Position numbers and translations under genes: made by a program
Notes under the pieces: generated by a model
The model's input: only the letters and a program-made list of their open reading frames with translations
Database searches by the model: none
What the model was told of the DNA's origin: nothing
Shown: in pieces, positions 15,668-23,795 of the stretch
How positions within the stretch are numbered: the first letter of the stretch is position 1
How the letters are laid out: the number at the start of each line of letters is the position of its first letter
Assembly (NCBI GenBank): GCA_020629515.1
Contig: JAHDDE010000020.1
Span: 21,946 to 56,628, forward strand
Source: Saprospiraceae bacterium
Lineage (GTDB): Bacteria > Bacteroidota > Bacteroidia > Chitinophagales > Saprospiraceae
Direction of reading: 5' to 3'
DNA: 34,683 nucleotides

Positions 15668-15715
15668 TAGATTAACCAAATAGATTAGAAAATCTAATTT
15701 TTCTTAATCTATTTG
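15668..15715. promoter_or_regulatory. Cluster of TAGATT/AATCTA half-sites upstream of DUF3050
   Basis: TAGATT occurs at 15668-15673 and 15681-15686, and its reverse complement AATCTA at 15691-15696 and 15706-15711. The outer pair of the last three extends to an 11-bp perfect inverted repeat, CAAATAGATTA (15677-15687) with TAATCTATTTG (15705-15715). Four half-sites in 44 bp, just upstream of a gene, look like a regulator-binding region. No regulator gene is adjacent. Confidence 0.5.
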
Positions 15716-15845
15716 CTGACCCTTTTGAGTTCTGATAAGCTCTTTTTTTTCTGTAAGTCTGATCAAGAAACAAACCATAAACATTGTAATATCCATGATT
15801 GAAGCAGATTGCATTTCAGCCAAGGAGTGCTACATTATGTGGGTT

Positions 15846-16745
15846 TTACAGGTATTTAATGAGGTGCTCTTTCATATATTTTGCACTTTGTGCCGCGCTT
15901 TCTGTAGAGTTATTGGCATAGTTACCTCCTTGTTCGATATAGTAATATTCTAAGCCAGATGAAGCAGGATCAGGCAATTGACTGACGTAGTCTATCGATC
16001 CATTGCCGAGCTCAGTGTAATCACGAGATACTTTGTCCATATCTTTGATGTGCCAAAGAGTATATCGTCCAGGTTGTTTTTTGATCCATTCTTTGGGTGT
16101 CAATTGAGAAGAATGCATGATCCAATACATATCAATCTGAAGTTTGACTAAATCTGGATCCGTCTCATTTAATATAATGTCATACCCTATTTCTCCATTA
16201 TGATTTTCAAATTCGAAGCCATGATTGTGATAAGCAAAGCTTAAACCAGACTTTTTTACTTGTTCACCAATTTGATTGAGCAATGGTGCCATCCTTTTAA
16301 AAGTGTCAATATTTCGTTGCTCGGGAGCGATCCATGGCCAAGTGATATATTGGCTATGAATATCATGTGCAGCAGATATAGCGAGATCGACATATCGCAC
16401 CAATTCCTCATTTTTTCGATCTATATAAGGAGAAAAACCGTAGTGACCACTGGATATGGTTAACTCCATATCATCGAGAATGTTTTTTAACTCAGATGGT
16501 TGATAACCATAGAAAGTTCTATTCTCTTCATCAAAACCGTAAAGCTCGAAATCCTCATAACCCATTGCCTTTAGTGATTTTAAGGTGCCTATCGGATCTA
16601 TAGCCATTTGATCTCTAATGGAGTAAAGTTGATATCCCATTTTGAATTTGGGCTTATAGGGCATGTTCTTTTCTTTACAAGAAGAATTAATTAAAGTCGT
16701 CGCACCCAGAGCGCTGCTACCAATTATGAAATCCCTACGATTCAT
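15846..16745 (-). CDS. Exported sugar phosphate isomerase/epimerase-like TIM-barrel protein
   Basis: A 299-residue protein of the xylose-isomerase-like TIM-barrel family (PF01261), whose members isomerise or epimerise sugars, inosose or keto-sugars with a divalent metal. The N-terminus is a Tat signal, NRRDFIIGSSALGATTLINSSC, possibly ending in a lipidated Cys23. The barrel starts with KMGYQLYSIRDQM and includes a G-Y-E-D-F-E-L-Y-G strand, an S-Y/F-A-Y-H-N-H-G-F-E-F metal-site segment (AYHNHGFEFENHNGEIG), QIDMYWI and WHIKDMDK. These are the usual Glu/Asp/His ligand regions. Export of such an enzyme is common in Bacteroidota and Planctomycetes. It is divergent from the amidohydrolase gene. The substrate is unknown; keto-sugar work is plausible given the ThuA and DUF1080 genes further right. 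Confidence 0.85.
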   Translation of the reverse strand: MNRRDFIIGSSALGATTLINSSCKEKNMPYKPKFKMGYQLYSIRDQMAIDPIGTLKSLKAMGYEDFELYGFDEENRTFYGYQPSELKNILDDMELTISSGHYGFSPYIDRKNEELVRYVDLAISAAHDIHSQYITWPWIAPEQRNIDTFKRMAPLLNQIGEQVKKSGLSFAYHNHGFEFENHNGEIGYDIILNETDPDLVKLQIDMYWIMHSSQLTPKEWIKKQPGRYTLWHIKDMDKVSRDYTELGNGSIDYVSQLPDPASSGLEYYYIEQGGNYANNSTESAAQSAKYMKEHLIKYL

Positions 16746-16813
16746 GTTACATAATAATTTATGAAGCTGAATATACTACTATACTCCTTTTTTGAGATGA
16801 ATCTCTCTACGAG

Positions 16814-16835
16814 TTTCATAGCCGAAACTATGAAA
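16814..16835. promoter_or_regulatory. 8-bp inverted repeat between divergent sugar-isomerase and amidohydrolase genes
   Basis: TTTCATAG (16814-16821), a 6-bp spacer and CTATGAAA (16828-16835) form a perfect inverted repeat about 70 bases before the isomerase ATG. The run of A after it rules out a plus-strand terminator, so an operator or a leader hairpin is more likely. Confidence 0.4.
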
Positions 16836-16894
16836 AGAAAAAAAATTGGAATAATTAGGAATCACTGGATAATCATCAGAATATTATTGTAGCC

Positions 16895-16902
16895 TAAATT
16901 TG
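16895..16902 (+). promoter_or_regulatory. Possible -7 promoter element for the amidohydrolase gene
   Basis: TAAATTTG matches TAnnTTTG and lies 79 bases before the amidohydrolase ATG. There is no good -33 TTG at the expected distance, so this is tentative. Confidence 0.35.
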
Positions 16903-16980
16903 AATGCTTGTCAATTCATCTATATTCCCTTTTGAAGTGGGGTAGAATTCATATTTTACAATCTTCATAAAAAAAATGGA

Positions 16981-18678
16981 ATGAGAATTCACCATGTTAT
17001 GACAATTTTGGCCGTTTTGCTTTTAGGTTCTTGCAATACTTCAAAGTATGCTGACGAGATATACATCAATGGGGATTTCATTACGATGGCTAAACAAGGT
17101 CACCGAGCAACATCTTTAGCAGTAAAAGATGGTAAAATTTTGGCTCTTGGAGACTATGATGATATGATACAGTTTCAATCTTCCACGACAGAAGTAGTAG
17201 ATCTATTAGATAGGACCGTGCTACCCGGTTTTATTGATGCTCATAGTCATATATCAATTGGAGCAGAGGTGGTCAATCATGCTAATCTAAGCTCGCCACC
17301 AGTAGCTGACATCAATAATATTGGTGATATATTGACAGCCTTAAAGGTTAACCAGGACATGAACCAGATTGACTCTGGAGAGTGGATAGTAGGTTGGGGA
17401 TATGATCCTGACTTGCTCGATGAAGGAAGGCATCCAATCAAAGCGGATTTAGATGCTTCTTTTCCTAACAATCCCGTTTTCTTAAGGCACGTCTCAGGGC
17501 ATCTAGGTGTACTAAATTCTGTTGCATTGGATAGGTTGGGTTTTACAGCCGAGACATCTGATCCAGAAGGAGGTAAGATTTATCGCTTTCAAGGCTCTTC
17601 AGAACCAAATGGATTGGTGGCTGAGTCTGTGATGCATATCGTGTTAGAATCATTACCTATTCCTAGCAAAGAGCTTCAAAAAGAACAATTGGATAAAACC
17701 TTCGATCTATACTTACGCAATGGATTTACTACAGCTAACGATGGATACTCAACACCGACTTATATAAAAATGCTTAGAGATCAGAGTCAACTTGCTCCTT
17801 TTCCTATTGACGTGATCGCTTTAGTGGGTTTTAAGGACATGCAGGATCAGCTTAGCGATCCTGATTTTAAGTGGCGTCAGTATCATAATGGGTTGAAGTT
17901 TGCTGGAGTCAAGATGATCACTGATGGGTCTCCACAAGGTAAAACAGCAAAAATGCGTGACCCTTATCTCACTGCGGTACCAGGTTGTGCTCATGATTGC
18001 ACAGGCATTAGCCTTATCAATCAAGAGCAAACAGATCAGTTAGTTGATCTGTTATATAGTCAAGGTATACAAGTTTTCTCTCATTGTAATGGCGATGGCG
18101 CCATAGACATGTTCTTAAATGCACATGATCAAGCCATAAGAACACATCAACTCATGAGTTCAGAATTGAGAACTGTGATTATACATAGTCAATTTATGAG
18201 AGAAGACCTTGTGGAGCAATATGCATCCCATCAATTGATTCCTTCCTATTTTACTAACCACACTTACTTTTGGGGTGATGTGCATCTCAATAATATGGGC
18301 CAAGAGAGAGCATTTTATATCAGCCCCATCAGTGATACAGATGATGCTGGGATCACATATACAAACCACTCTGATTATCCCATCACACCTTTAGACCCTA
18401 TGATGCAGATTCATTCGGCTGTAAATCGAGTTTCGCGATCCGGCATTGTAATAGGACCTGATCAAAGAGCCACCGTCTATGAAGCCCTAAAGGCTATGAC
18501 TATCAATGCGGCATATCAATATTTTGAAGAAGATATTAAAGGATCCTTAGAAGTGGGTAAATGGGCAGATATGGTGGTGCTATCTGATGACCCCATGAAT
18601 GTCGAGGTTGCTAATCTTAAAGACATAACTATTCTGCAAACTATCAAAAAAGGAAAGACGGTCTATCTCAAAAACTAA
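16981..18678 (+). CDS. Amidohydrolase family lipoprotein (YtcJ-like)
   Basis: A 565-residue metal-dependent hydrolase of the amidohydrolase 3 group (PF07969). The signal sequence MTILAVLLLGSC gives lipidated Cys18, so the enzyme is exported. It shows the N-terminal beta-sandwich followed by LPGFIDAHSH (metal His88 and His90), then FSHCNGDGAID, VIIHSQFM, and the late N-H-S-D-Y-P-I-T-P-L-D-P with the conserved Asp, then a C-terminal beta-sandwich ending GSLEVGKWADMVVLSDDP. These are standard for YtcJ/N-substituted-formamide-deformylase-like proteins; the substrate is unpredictable. The start is the ATG at 16981; a second in-frame ATG six codons later would also give a complete lipoprotein signal. 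The last 11 bases overlap the convergent beta-lactamase-fold gene. Confidence 0.88.
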   Translation: MRIHHVMTILAVLLLGSCNTSKYADEIYINGDFITMAKQGHRATSLAVKDGKILALGDYDDMIQFQSSTTEVVDLLDRTVLPGFIDAHSHISIGAEVVNHANLSSPPVADINNIGDILTALKVNQDMNQIDSGEWIVGWGYDPDLLDEGRHPIKADLDASFPNNPVFLRHVSGHLGVLNSVALDRLGFTAETSDPEGGKIYRFQGSSEPNGLVAESVMHIVLESLPIPSKELQKEQLDKTFDLYLRNGFTTANDGYSTPTYIKMLRDQSQLAPFPIDVIALVGFKDMQDQLSDPDFKWRQYHNGLKFAGVKMITDGSPQGKTAKMRDPYLTAVPGCAHDCTGISLINQEQTDQLVDLLYSQGIQVFSHCNGDGAIDMFLNAHDQAIRTHQLMSSELRTVIIHSQFMREDLVEQYASHQLIPSYFTNHTYFWGDVHLNNMGQERAFYISPISDTDDAGITYTNHSDYPITPLDPMMQIHSAVNRVSRSGIVIGPDQRATVYEALKAMTINAAYQYFEEDIKGSLEVGKWADMVVLSDDPMNVEVANLKDITILQTIKKGKTVYLKN

Positions 18679-20593
18679 TGGATCGTTGTAAACCTTGGAT
18701 TAGTGCAGCAGTATCAGCATTAAATTTGCCCCAAGGTTGTGAAATAATCAGATGCATTTCTTTCTCCGTTGATGGGTCTTGATAAAGAGCAACGATATGC
18801 TGCACTATGCCAGATGTCGCATCAGTAAAAAAGGTCTGTTCGGTCCATATTCCTTTTTTAATTCGGGTTTTATTTAAAATTCCTTTAGATCGAATGTGGG
18901 TTTTATCTATGTGTAGACTGACAAGATCAGCAAAATTCATCTTTCCTAATTGATGTAAATCAATGGTTATCTCTTGACCTGAGGGAGACTTTCCTTTGAG
19001 CTGATTACCGTCGATAATTGTAGTAATATCTTTAGGTAATTCATACTTTCCTAATGAAAGGGGAGAACCAATGAGTACATATTGATCGACATCTTTCGAT
19101 CTTCTCTTTTTAAATTCAGATCCAAACATGAACAACCCTCCTATAAATCCATCAGGATAAATAGAAAATTGAATCTCACGAGGTTGAGAAATATTACGAA
19201 GTGTTGCCCTGGATTCGTTGACAAAATCTAAACGGTACCTACCTTTGAAAGTAGATTGTTGAAATACTGTTAATTGAAGATATTGATTATTGATATTTTC
19301 TACCCTTAATACTCTATCTCTGAACAGTGGATTTTGTTTCCCAAAAGATTCATAGGTGCCTATATATTTTGTCCATTTATCACGAGGTAAGTCATAACTC
19401 TCTTCAGTAACAAGGTTGGAGCGAACTACTCCAAAGTCTGTGGTATCTTCTCTATTAAGTAGGTGAATTACGTTGTTGACAGTATTTTCCATACCTGGAT
19501 ATTCAAATCGATCCATCAGATTGACGTCCGCATTAAATAGCATGGCAAAGGCTTGATTTTTTGACTTATTGATACCCATAATAGAACCTGATCGTCCATT
19601 TCCACCAGTATGGATTAAGATTTCTCTATCTTCTATTGTCATTCCCATCCACCCTAAGGCATATTGGATATCTATTCCGTTTCCTCCGAGCATAGTGCCC
19701 AAACCTTCAAAGGAAGTATTGGAACGAAATAACTCCTTAATGCTTTGAGGTTTCAATATTTGGACGTCTTTATATTTTCCATTATTAAGCAAGGCAATCA
19801 TATAATGACTTAAATCCGACGTGGTAGAATAAAATTGCGACCCAGCTGCACTATAGTTGGGGTCAGATTCTGTGGCAGTAGCTGGAATACATCGGTCGAG
19901 ATCCATCTCATGGCCCAATAGCGCATTTTGGGTTTCCGTGAGGGAAGCATTTGAATGGGTCATTTCTAATGGTGCCAGTATGTTTTTCTCAATATATTTA
20001 TGGTAAGGCATCCCACTTACCTGACTGATGATATAACCAGCTATGCTGTACCCTTCATCACAAAATTCGTGAGACATACCTGGGCGGCGTTTAATAATGT
20101 GCTGATCGAAAGATCTGATAAATTCTTCTAATGCATCCTCATTATTAATGCTTGGCATGGATTCATATTGAGGTGGGATACCCGAGGTGTTACTCAAGCA
20201 CATCCGTAAAGTGATCAGGTCACTAAAATCTTTATTTGCTGTCTTAAACCATGGGATATATGTTACTATGGGTTCGTCAAGATCTAATAAGCCTTGCTCT
20301 ACTAATTGCAATACGGCCATAGAAGTAAATCCTCGTCCTAAGGCGTCTATGGCTAATTTAGATTGAGAAGTCATCGGGGATGTACCTCCTTGTCGTTCGA
20401 CACCATATCCTTTACTAAAAATCACTTTTTCCCCTTCTACGATCACTATAGAAAAGCCAGGAACTGGAGTCTTTTTTACATATCGTTTTAGGTAAGAATC
20501 TACATTGTCGAGCGCACTACTCTGAGCGCTGACTCCTACCAGTGAATAGAAAATTGTAATAACGATAAATAATAATATGCTCCAAGCCTTCAT
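18668..20593 (-). CDS. Serine beta-lactamase/PBP-like fold protein with catalytic residues replaced (predicted pseudoenzyme)
   Basis: A 641-residue exported protein (signal peptide about 1-23, VSAQ) whose first 370 residues align by eye with the class C beta-lactamase/transpeptidase-like family (PF00144). Landmarks are PVPGFSIVIVEG, KGYGVE, GFTSMAVLQLVEQGLLDLDEPI, LCLSNTSGIPP, DEGYSIAGYIISQVSG, a YSTTSDLSHYMIALLNNG stretch and IHTGG (328-331). The active site is changed: where the family has S-x-x-K there is A84-L-G-R87, and where it has Y-x-N there is F177-C-D179. Only the H-T-G-G element remains. The C-terminal 270 residues are beta-rich and unassigned. It should therefore bind rather than hydrolyse. 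The gene follows the ABC permease by 9 bases and is the third gene of that run. Its 3' end overlaps the amidohydrolase by 11 bases. Confidence 0.85.
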   Translation of the reverse strand: MKAWSILLFIVITIFYSLVGVSAQSSALDNVDSYLKRYVKKTPVPGFSIVIVEGEKVIFSKGYGVERQGGTSPMTSQSKLAIDALGRGFTSMAVLQLVEQGLLDLDEPIVTYIPWFKTANKDFSDLITLRMCLSNTSGIPPQYESMPSINNEDALEEFIRSFDQHIIKRRPGMSHEFCDEGYSIAGYIISQVSGMPYHKYIEKNILAPLEMTHSNASLTETQNALLGHEMDLDRCIPATATESDPNYSAAGSQFYSTTSDLSHYMIALLNNGKYKDVQILKPQSIKELFRSNTSFEGLGTMLGGNGIDIQYALGWMGMTIEDREILIHTGGNGRSGSIMGINKSKNQAFAMLFNADVNLMDRFEYPGMENTVNNVIHLLNREDTTDFGVVRSNLVTEESYDLPRDKWTKYIGTYESFGKQNPLFRDRVLRVENINNQYLQLTVFQQSTFKGRYRLDFVNESRATLRNISQPREIQFSIYPDGFIGGLFMFGSEFKKRRSKDVDQYVLIGSPLSLGKYELPKDITTIIDGNQLKGKSPSGQEITIDLHQLGKMNFADLVSLHIDKTHIRSKGILNKTRIKKGIWTEQTFFTDATSGIVQHIVALYQDPSTEKEMHLIISQPWGKFNADTAALIQGLQRSISF

Positions 20594-20602
20594 ATAAGTT
20601 AA

Positions 20603-22963
20603 TTATTCTCTGACTAATATTCTTGGTCTTATTTTCAATAGCCTTCGAGAACCTAACCAAACACTTCCAATAGTTAAGACTATAATAAAAGGTATGACCA
20701 ATAGGGTAAATGGAGTGGTGAATAAATAGGGAAACTCGGTTAATCCACCTACAGTTGTTAATTGATCTAATGCATTAGGGATCAGATATAAAGAAAGTGG
20801 TACAGCAAAAAGTAAAGCAAAAAAAGCAACAATGAGGGCTTTAATAATCAATGCCGATTGCAACTGAAAGGGAGTCATGCCAATAGCTTTATAGATTCCT
20901 AAATTTCTCTGGCTCTCTCTGATGCTTAATACTGTGTCATTAAATACAGTTACAAATAGTACTCCGATAAATAATATTGAAATTAGGGTCATTACATCTT
21001 GGATGCCTCGTATAATCCCTTTAAGTCGACCCAGATCATCTACGCTTTCTTCTACCTGATATGCACTTCCATACGTTTGAATAAGATCATTTTTAAATGC
21101 TGAGACATCTTCACCTCGTTTGAGTTTTATTTCATAACCATTAAGTTCATAGAGTGGATTAACTTCTTGTATTCCCTCGATACGCATATAGAATCCCTCA
21201 CTCAGATTATTCAAGCTTTGATAGAGACCTGTTATAGCATAAGGAACTATTTGACCTTCCAAAAATAGATTTAAGCTGTCACCTATACTTTTATTGAGTT
21301 CTCTACTACTGGCTATACCGAGTGATATTTCGTCTTCGAATACTGGATGTCTACCAGCGATGGTTTGTAAGCCAACTTTTTCCATTTCGTCATCGTAGAT
21401 GATACCTACTATGGCTTTAGGTGCTTTTCCTTCTTGAGCAGGTAGAGTAGCTCCGTAAAATCCTCTCTTGACGACCTCCTTGACACGATCATCATCTTCC
21501 ATATCTTCTTTAAAAAAGTCCTCTTGATTATCCACAAATCCACCAGTCTGACGCACAGAGATGTCACAATAATTGAATCCCCAGGCAGGTCTATTGTCGT
21601 CTATTGCCATTAAGGAATTTTGACCATTGACATAAAGTAGTTGAACAAAGATCACAAACGAGAGACCAATAAATAATAGGACTGCTCTTTTCTTATTAGA
21701 CATTAAAAATCGAAGGGCCAAGAACCAAACTATATTTGACCTGGGTTGTAATTTGAAAAGACCGAACTGATTGCCTGAAAATGACTTTTGAGGAGGCCCA
21801 TCATTGCGTATAGCTGTCACAGGTTGTATTAAAGTAGCTTGAGTAGCGGTGCGATAGGTGATAAATAAAATTCCAATTAAGAAGGCAAAAAAGGTAGCTA
21901 TTGATGGCCATAAAATGGCTATATCGAAGTTGACAGCTCCAATAGCTGTAATGAGTGACTTGAAAATCAAAAGAGTCATATAATAACCTCCAAACAAGCC
22001 AAATGGTACAGCAATGCAAGTAATGATAAAAAATTGTATTAGATAAATACTTATCACATTGCGATTGGTGAACCCTTGTGTTTTTAGCATACCGATCATC
22101 TTGTAGTCAGTCTTTATGGCACTGCTGACCACAGAAGATGTAATAATTAATGTGACTATGATACCAAATATGGCAAACACAAATAGCAACCCTCCTGTGA
22201 TCTGATAGACTATTTGAAATACTTGCTTAAATAAACGGTATAAGGTGCTAAATCCTTGATAAGAAAACTCTTGATTAAATCTGGCCCAGACAGGCTCCGT
22301 GTGTTCAGCATCCTTAAGCCTAACTCCCAAGTTAACATAGGAAAGTTGATTGACGGGAAATAGCATCAGCAATCCTCCAGGTGCAACCCATGCTGGACTC
22401 GGATCAAATAGTCCATTAGAATAATGAGGGTCAACCACAATGGCGCTAACTGTTAGAGGAAATATTCCAGCATTGGTTGGGATATGTATCGTATCGCCTA
22501 TACTTATAGGAGCATCATTTCTCCAGTGATTAGGTATCCAAATTTCTCCAGGGGCAGGATATTCTGAAGGCTTACCTAATATAATATCTAACTGATCATG
22601 CTGTCTACTATTGCCATGATGCTCTATGAGAGTAACATTGCTGATGATTTCTTTTCCTTTATAAATAGGCTTTTTTCTAAGCCCTTTTCTCAATCTGGGT
22701 TCTGAAATACTCAGTACTTCTTCTTGGTCATCAAACCATGAGATAATTTCATCTGGATCATGCACATTGATGTCAAATTGCATTACTATATGCGATGCTT
22801 TTAGGTTAGTATAGAGTCGTTCGAAAGGACGTTCCATCCCAAGGCCGATTCCAATCAATGTCGAAAAAAGTAATGCAGCTAAAGCTATGCAGACTCCTAC
22901 TAGAAAAGTCTGAAGTTTCCTTCGTTTTATATTAGCCCAAGTGATTAGTAATACGCTCTTCAT
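20603..22963 (-). CDS. ABC transporter permease, FtsX/MacB type with two permease modules
   Basis: A 786-residue inner-membrane protein with duplicated FtsX architecture. The first helix (about 18-40, after TWANIKRRKLQTFLV) is followed by a periplasmic domain (about 45-245) and three helices (about 253-275, 303-327, 347-370). A second module starts near 424 (MSNKKRAVLLFIGLSFVIFV), has a periplasmic domain (about 450-650) and ends in three helices (about 660-680, 705-730, 745-770). The GMLKTQGFTNRNVI and GIYKAIGMTPFQLQ segments are the coupling-helix motifs of this class. The family works by mechanotransmission, coupling ATP use to periplasmic events such as lipoprotein release, peptide export or cell-wall enzyme control. 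ATP-binding subunit upstream (12-base gap) and pseudoenzyme downstream (9-base gap) form one operon. Confidence 0.9.
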   Translation of the reverse strand: MKSVLLITWANIKRRKLQTFLVGVCIALAALLFSTLIGIGLGMERPFERLYTNLKASHIVMQFDINVHDPDEIISWFDDQEEVLSISEPRLRKGLRKKPIYKGKEIISNVTLIEHHGNSRQHDQLDIILGKPSEYPAPGEIWIPNHWRNDAPISIGDTIHIPTNAGIFPLTVSAIVVDPHYSNGLFDPSPAWVAPGGLLMLFPVNQLSYVNLGVRLKDAEHTEPVWARFNQEFSYQGFSTLYRLFKQVFQIVYQITGGLLFVFAIFGIIVTLIITSSVVSSAIKTDYKMIGMLKTQGFTNRNVISIYLIQFFIITCIAVPFGLFGGYYMTLLIFKSLITAIGAVNFDIAILWPSIATFFAFLIGILFITYRTATQATLIQPVTAIRNDGPPQKSFSGNQFGLFKLQPRSNIVWFLALRFLMSNKKRAVLLFIGLSFVIFVQLLYVNGQNSLMAIDDNRPAWGFNYCDISVRQTGGFVDNQEDFFKEDMEDDDRVKEVVKRGFYGATLPAQEGKAPKAIVGIIYDDEMEKVGLQTIAGRHPVFEDEISLGIASSRELNKSIGDSLNLFLEGQIVPYAITGLYQSLNNLSEGFYMRIEGIQEVNPLYELNGYEIKLKRGEDVSAFKNDLIQTYGSAYQVEESVDDLGRLKGIIRGIQDVMTLISILFIGVLFVTVFNDTVLSIRESQRNLGIYKAIGMTPFQLQSALIIKALIVAFFALLFAVPLSLYLIPNALDQLTTVGGLTEFPYLFTTPFTLLVIPFIIVLTIGSVWLGSRRLLKIRPRILVRE

Positions 22964-22975
22964 GCTACTTTTAGA

Positions 22976-23728
22976 TTACCAATCTTTTCCTGCCAACCAT
23001 TTTAATAATTGCATCTCTTTTTCTTCTATGGTGAGACCATCATCAAATCTAAGGTCATCTTCAATCTGTCCATCTTTGAGAAAGATGATGCGATTAGCTC
23101 TACAGGCTGACTTGACTTCATGAGTCACCATAACCACGGATTGTCCCTGTTCGTTGAGATCAGTTAATATATCTAATACGGCCTCTGAGGAAGATGAATT
23201 TAAATTACCTGTGGGTTCATCAGCCATAACTACTCTGGGGTTGTTGATTATGGCACGGGCCATGGAACATCTCTGCTGCTGTCCTCCAGATACTTCAGAA
23301 GGAAGTCGATCTACAAGATCTATGATATCCATTTTACGCATTAATTCTTTAGCTCTTTCTTGTAGCTTATTTCGGTCATTTTTAACCAAATATGCAGGTA
23401 TTAGGATGTTCTCAAGAAAGGTCAAATTCGGTACCAAGTTGAAGTCTTGAAAGACGAAACCGATATATTCTCTCCTGATAAGAGTCATCATTTTTTCATC
23501 TAAACTATGGACTGGCTTGTCTTGGAGCCAAATCTCTCCACCACTTGGCACTTCCAATCCACTCAATAAATATAGAAGTGTTGATTTACCAGACCCTGAA
23601 CTACCCATGATCACGGTAAAATCGCCCTTGTACAGACTTAGATTTATACCATTAATGACTGGTACCGTAGTCTGCCCTGTATTATACTGTTTAGTAAGTC
23701 CTTTGGACTCAATGATAACTTCTTTCAT
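22976..23728 (-). CDS. ABC transporter ATP-binding protein (LolD/MacB-like)
   Basis: A 250-residue ATPase with all core motifs: Walker A GSSGSGKST (42-50), Q-loop Gln94 in FVFQDFNLVPNLT, signature VSGGQ (146-150), Walker B VVMADE (166-171) with the catalytic Glu171, D-loop near 176, and the H-loop His in VMVTHE. The F-V-F-Q-x-F-N-L-x-P-x-x-T-x-x-E-N pattern is typical of the LolD/MacB/FtsE class that pairs with FtsX-like permeases. It starts at ATG 23726-23728 and is the first gene of the three-gene operon; the permease ATG lies 12 bases after its stop. Confidence 0.95.
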   Translation of the reverse strand: MKEVIIESKGLTKQYNTGQTTVPVINGINLSLYKGDFTVIMGSSGSGKSTLLYLLSGLEVPSGGEIWLQDKPVHSLDEKMMTLIRREYIGFVFQDFNLVPNLTFLENILIPAYLVKNDRNKLQERAKELMRKMDIIDLVDRLPSEVSGGQQQRCSMARAIINNPRVVMADEPTGNLNSSSSEAVLDILTDLNEQGQSVVMVTHEVKSACRANRIIFLKDGQIEDDLRFDDGLTIEEKEMQLLKWLAGKDW

Positions 23729-23795
23729 CTAATTATTATGGCCTAAGCGCTATCCTATATGTGTCTAAAAAAGAGAATAATAATAAAGCCCTATG

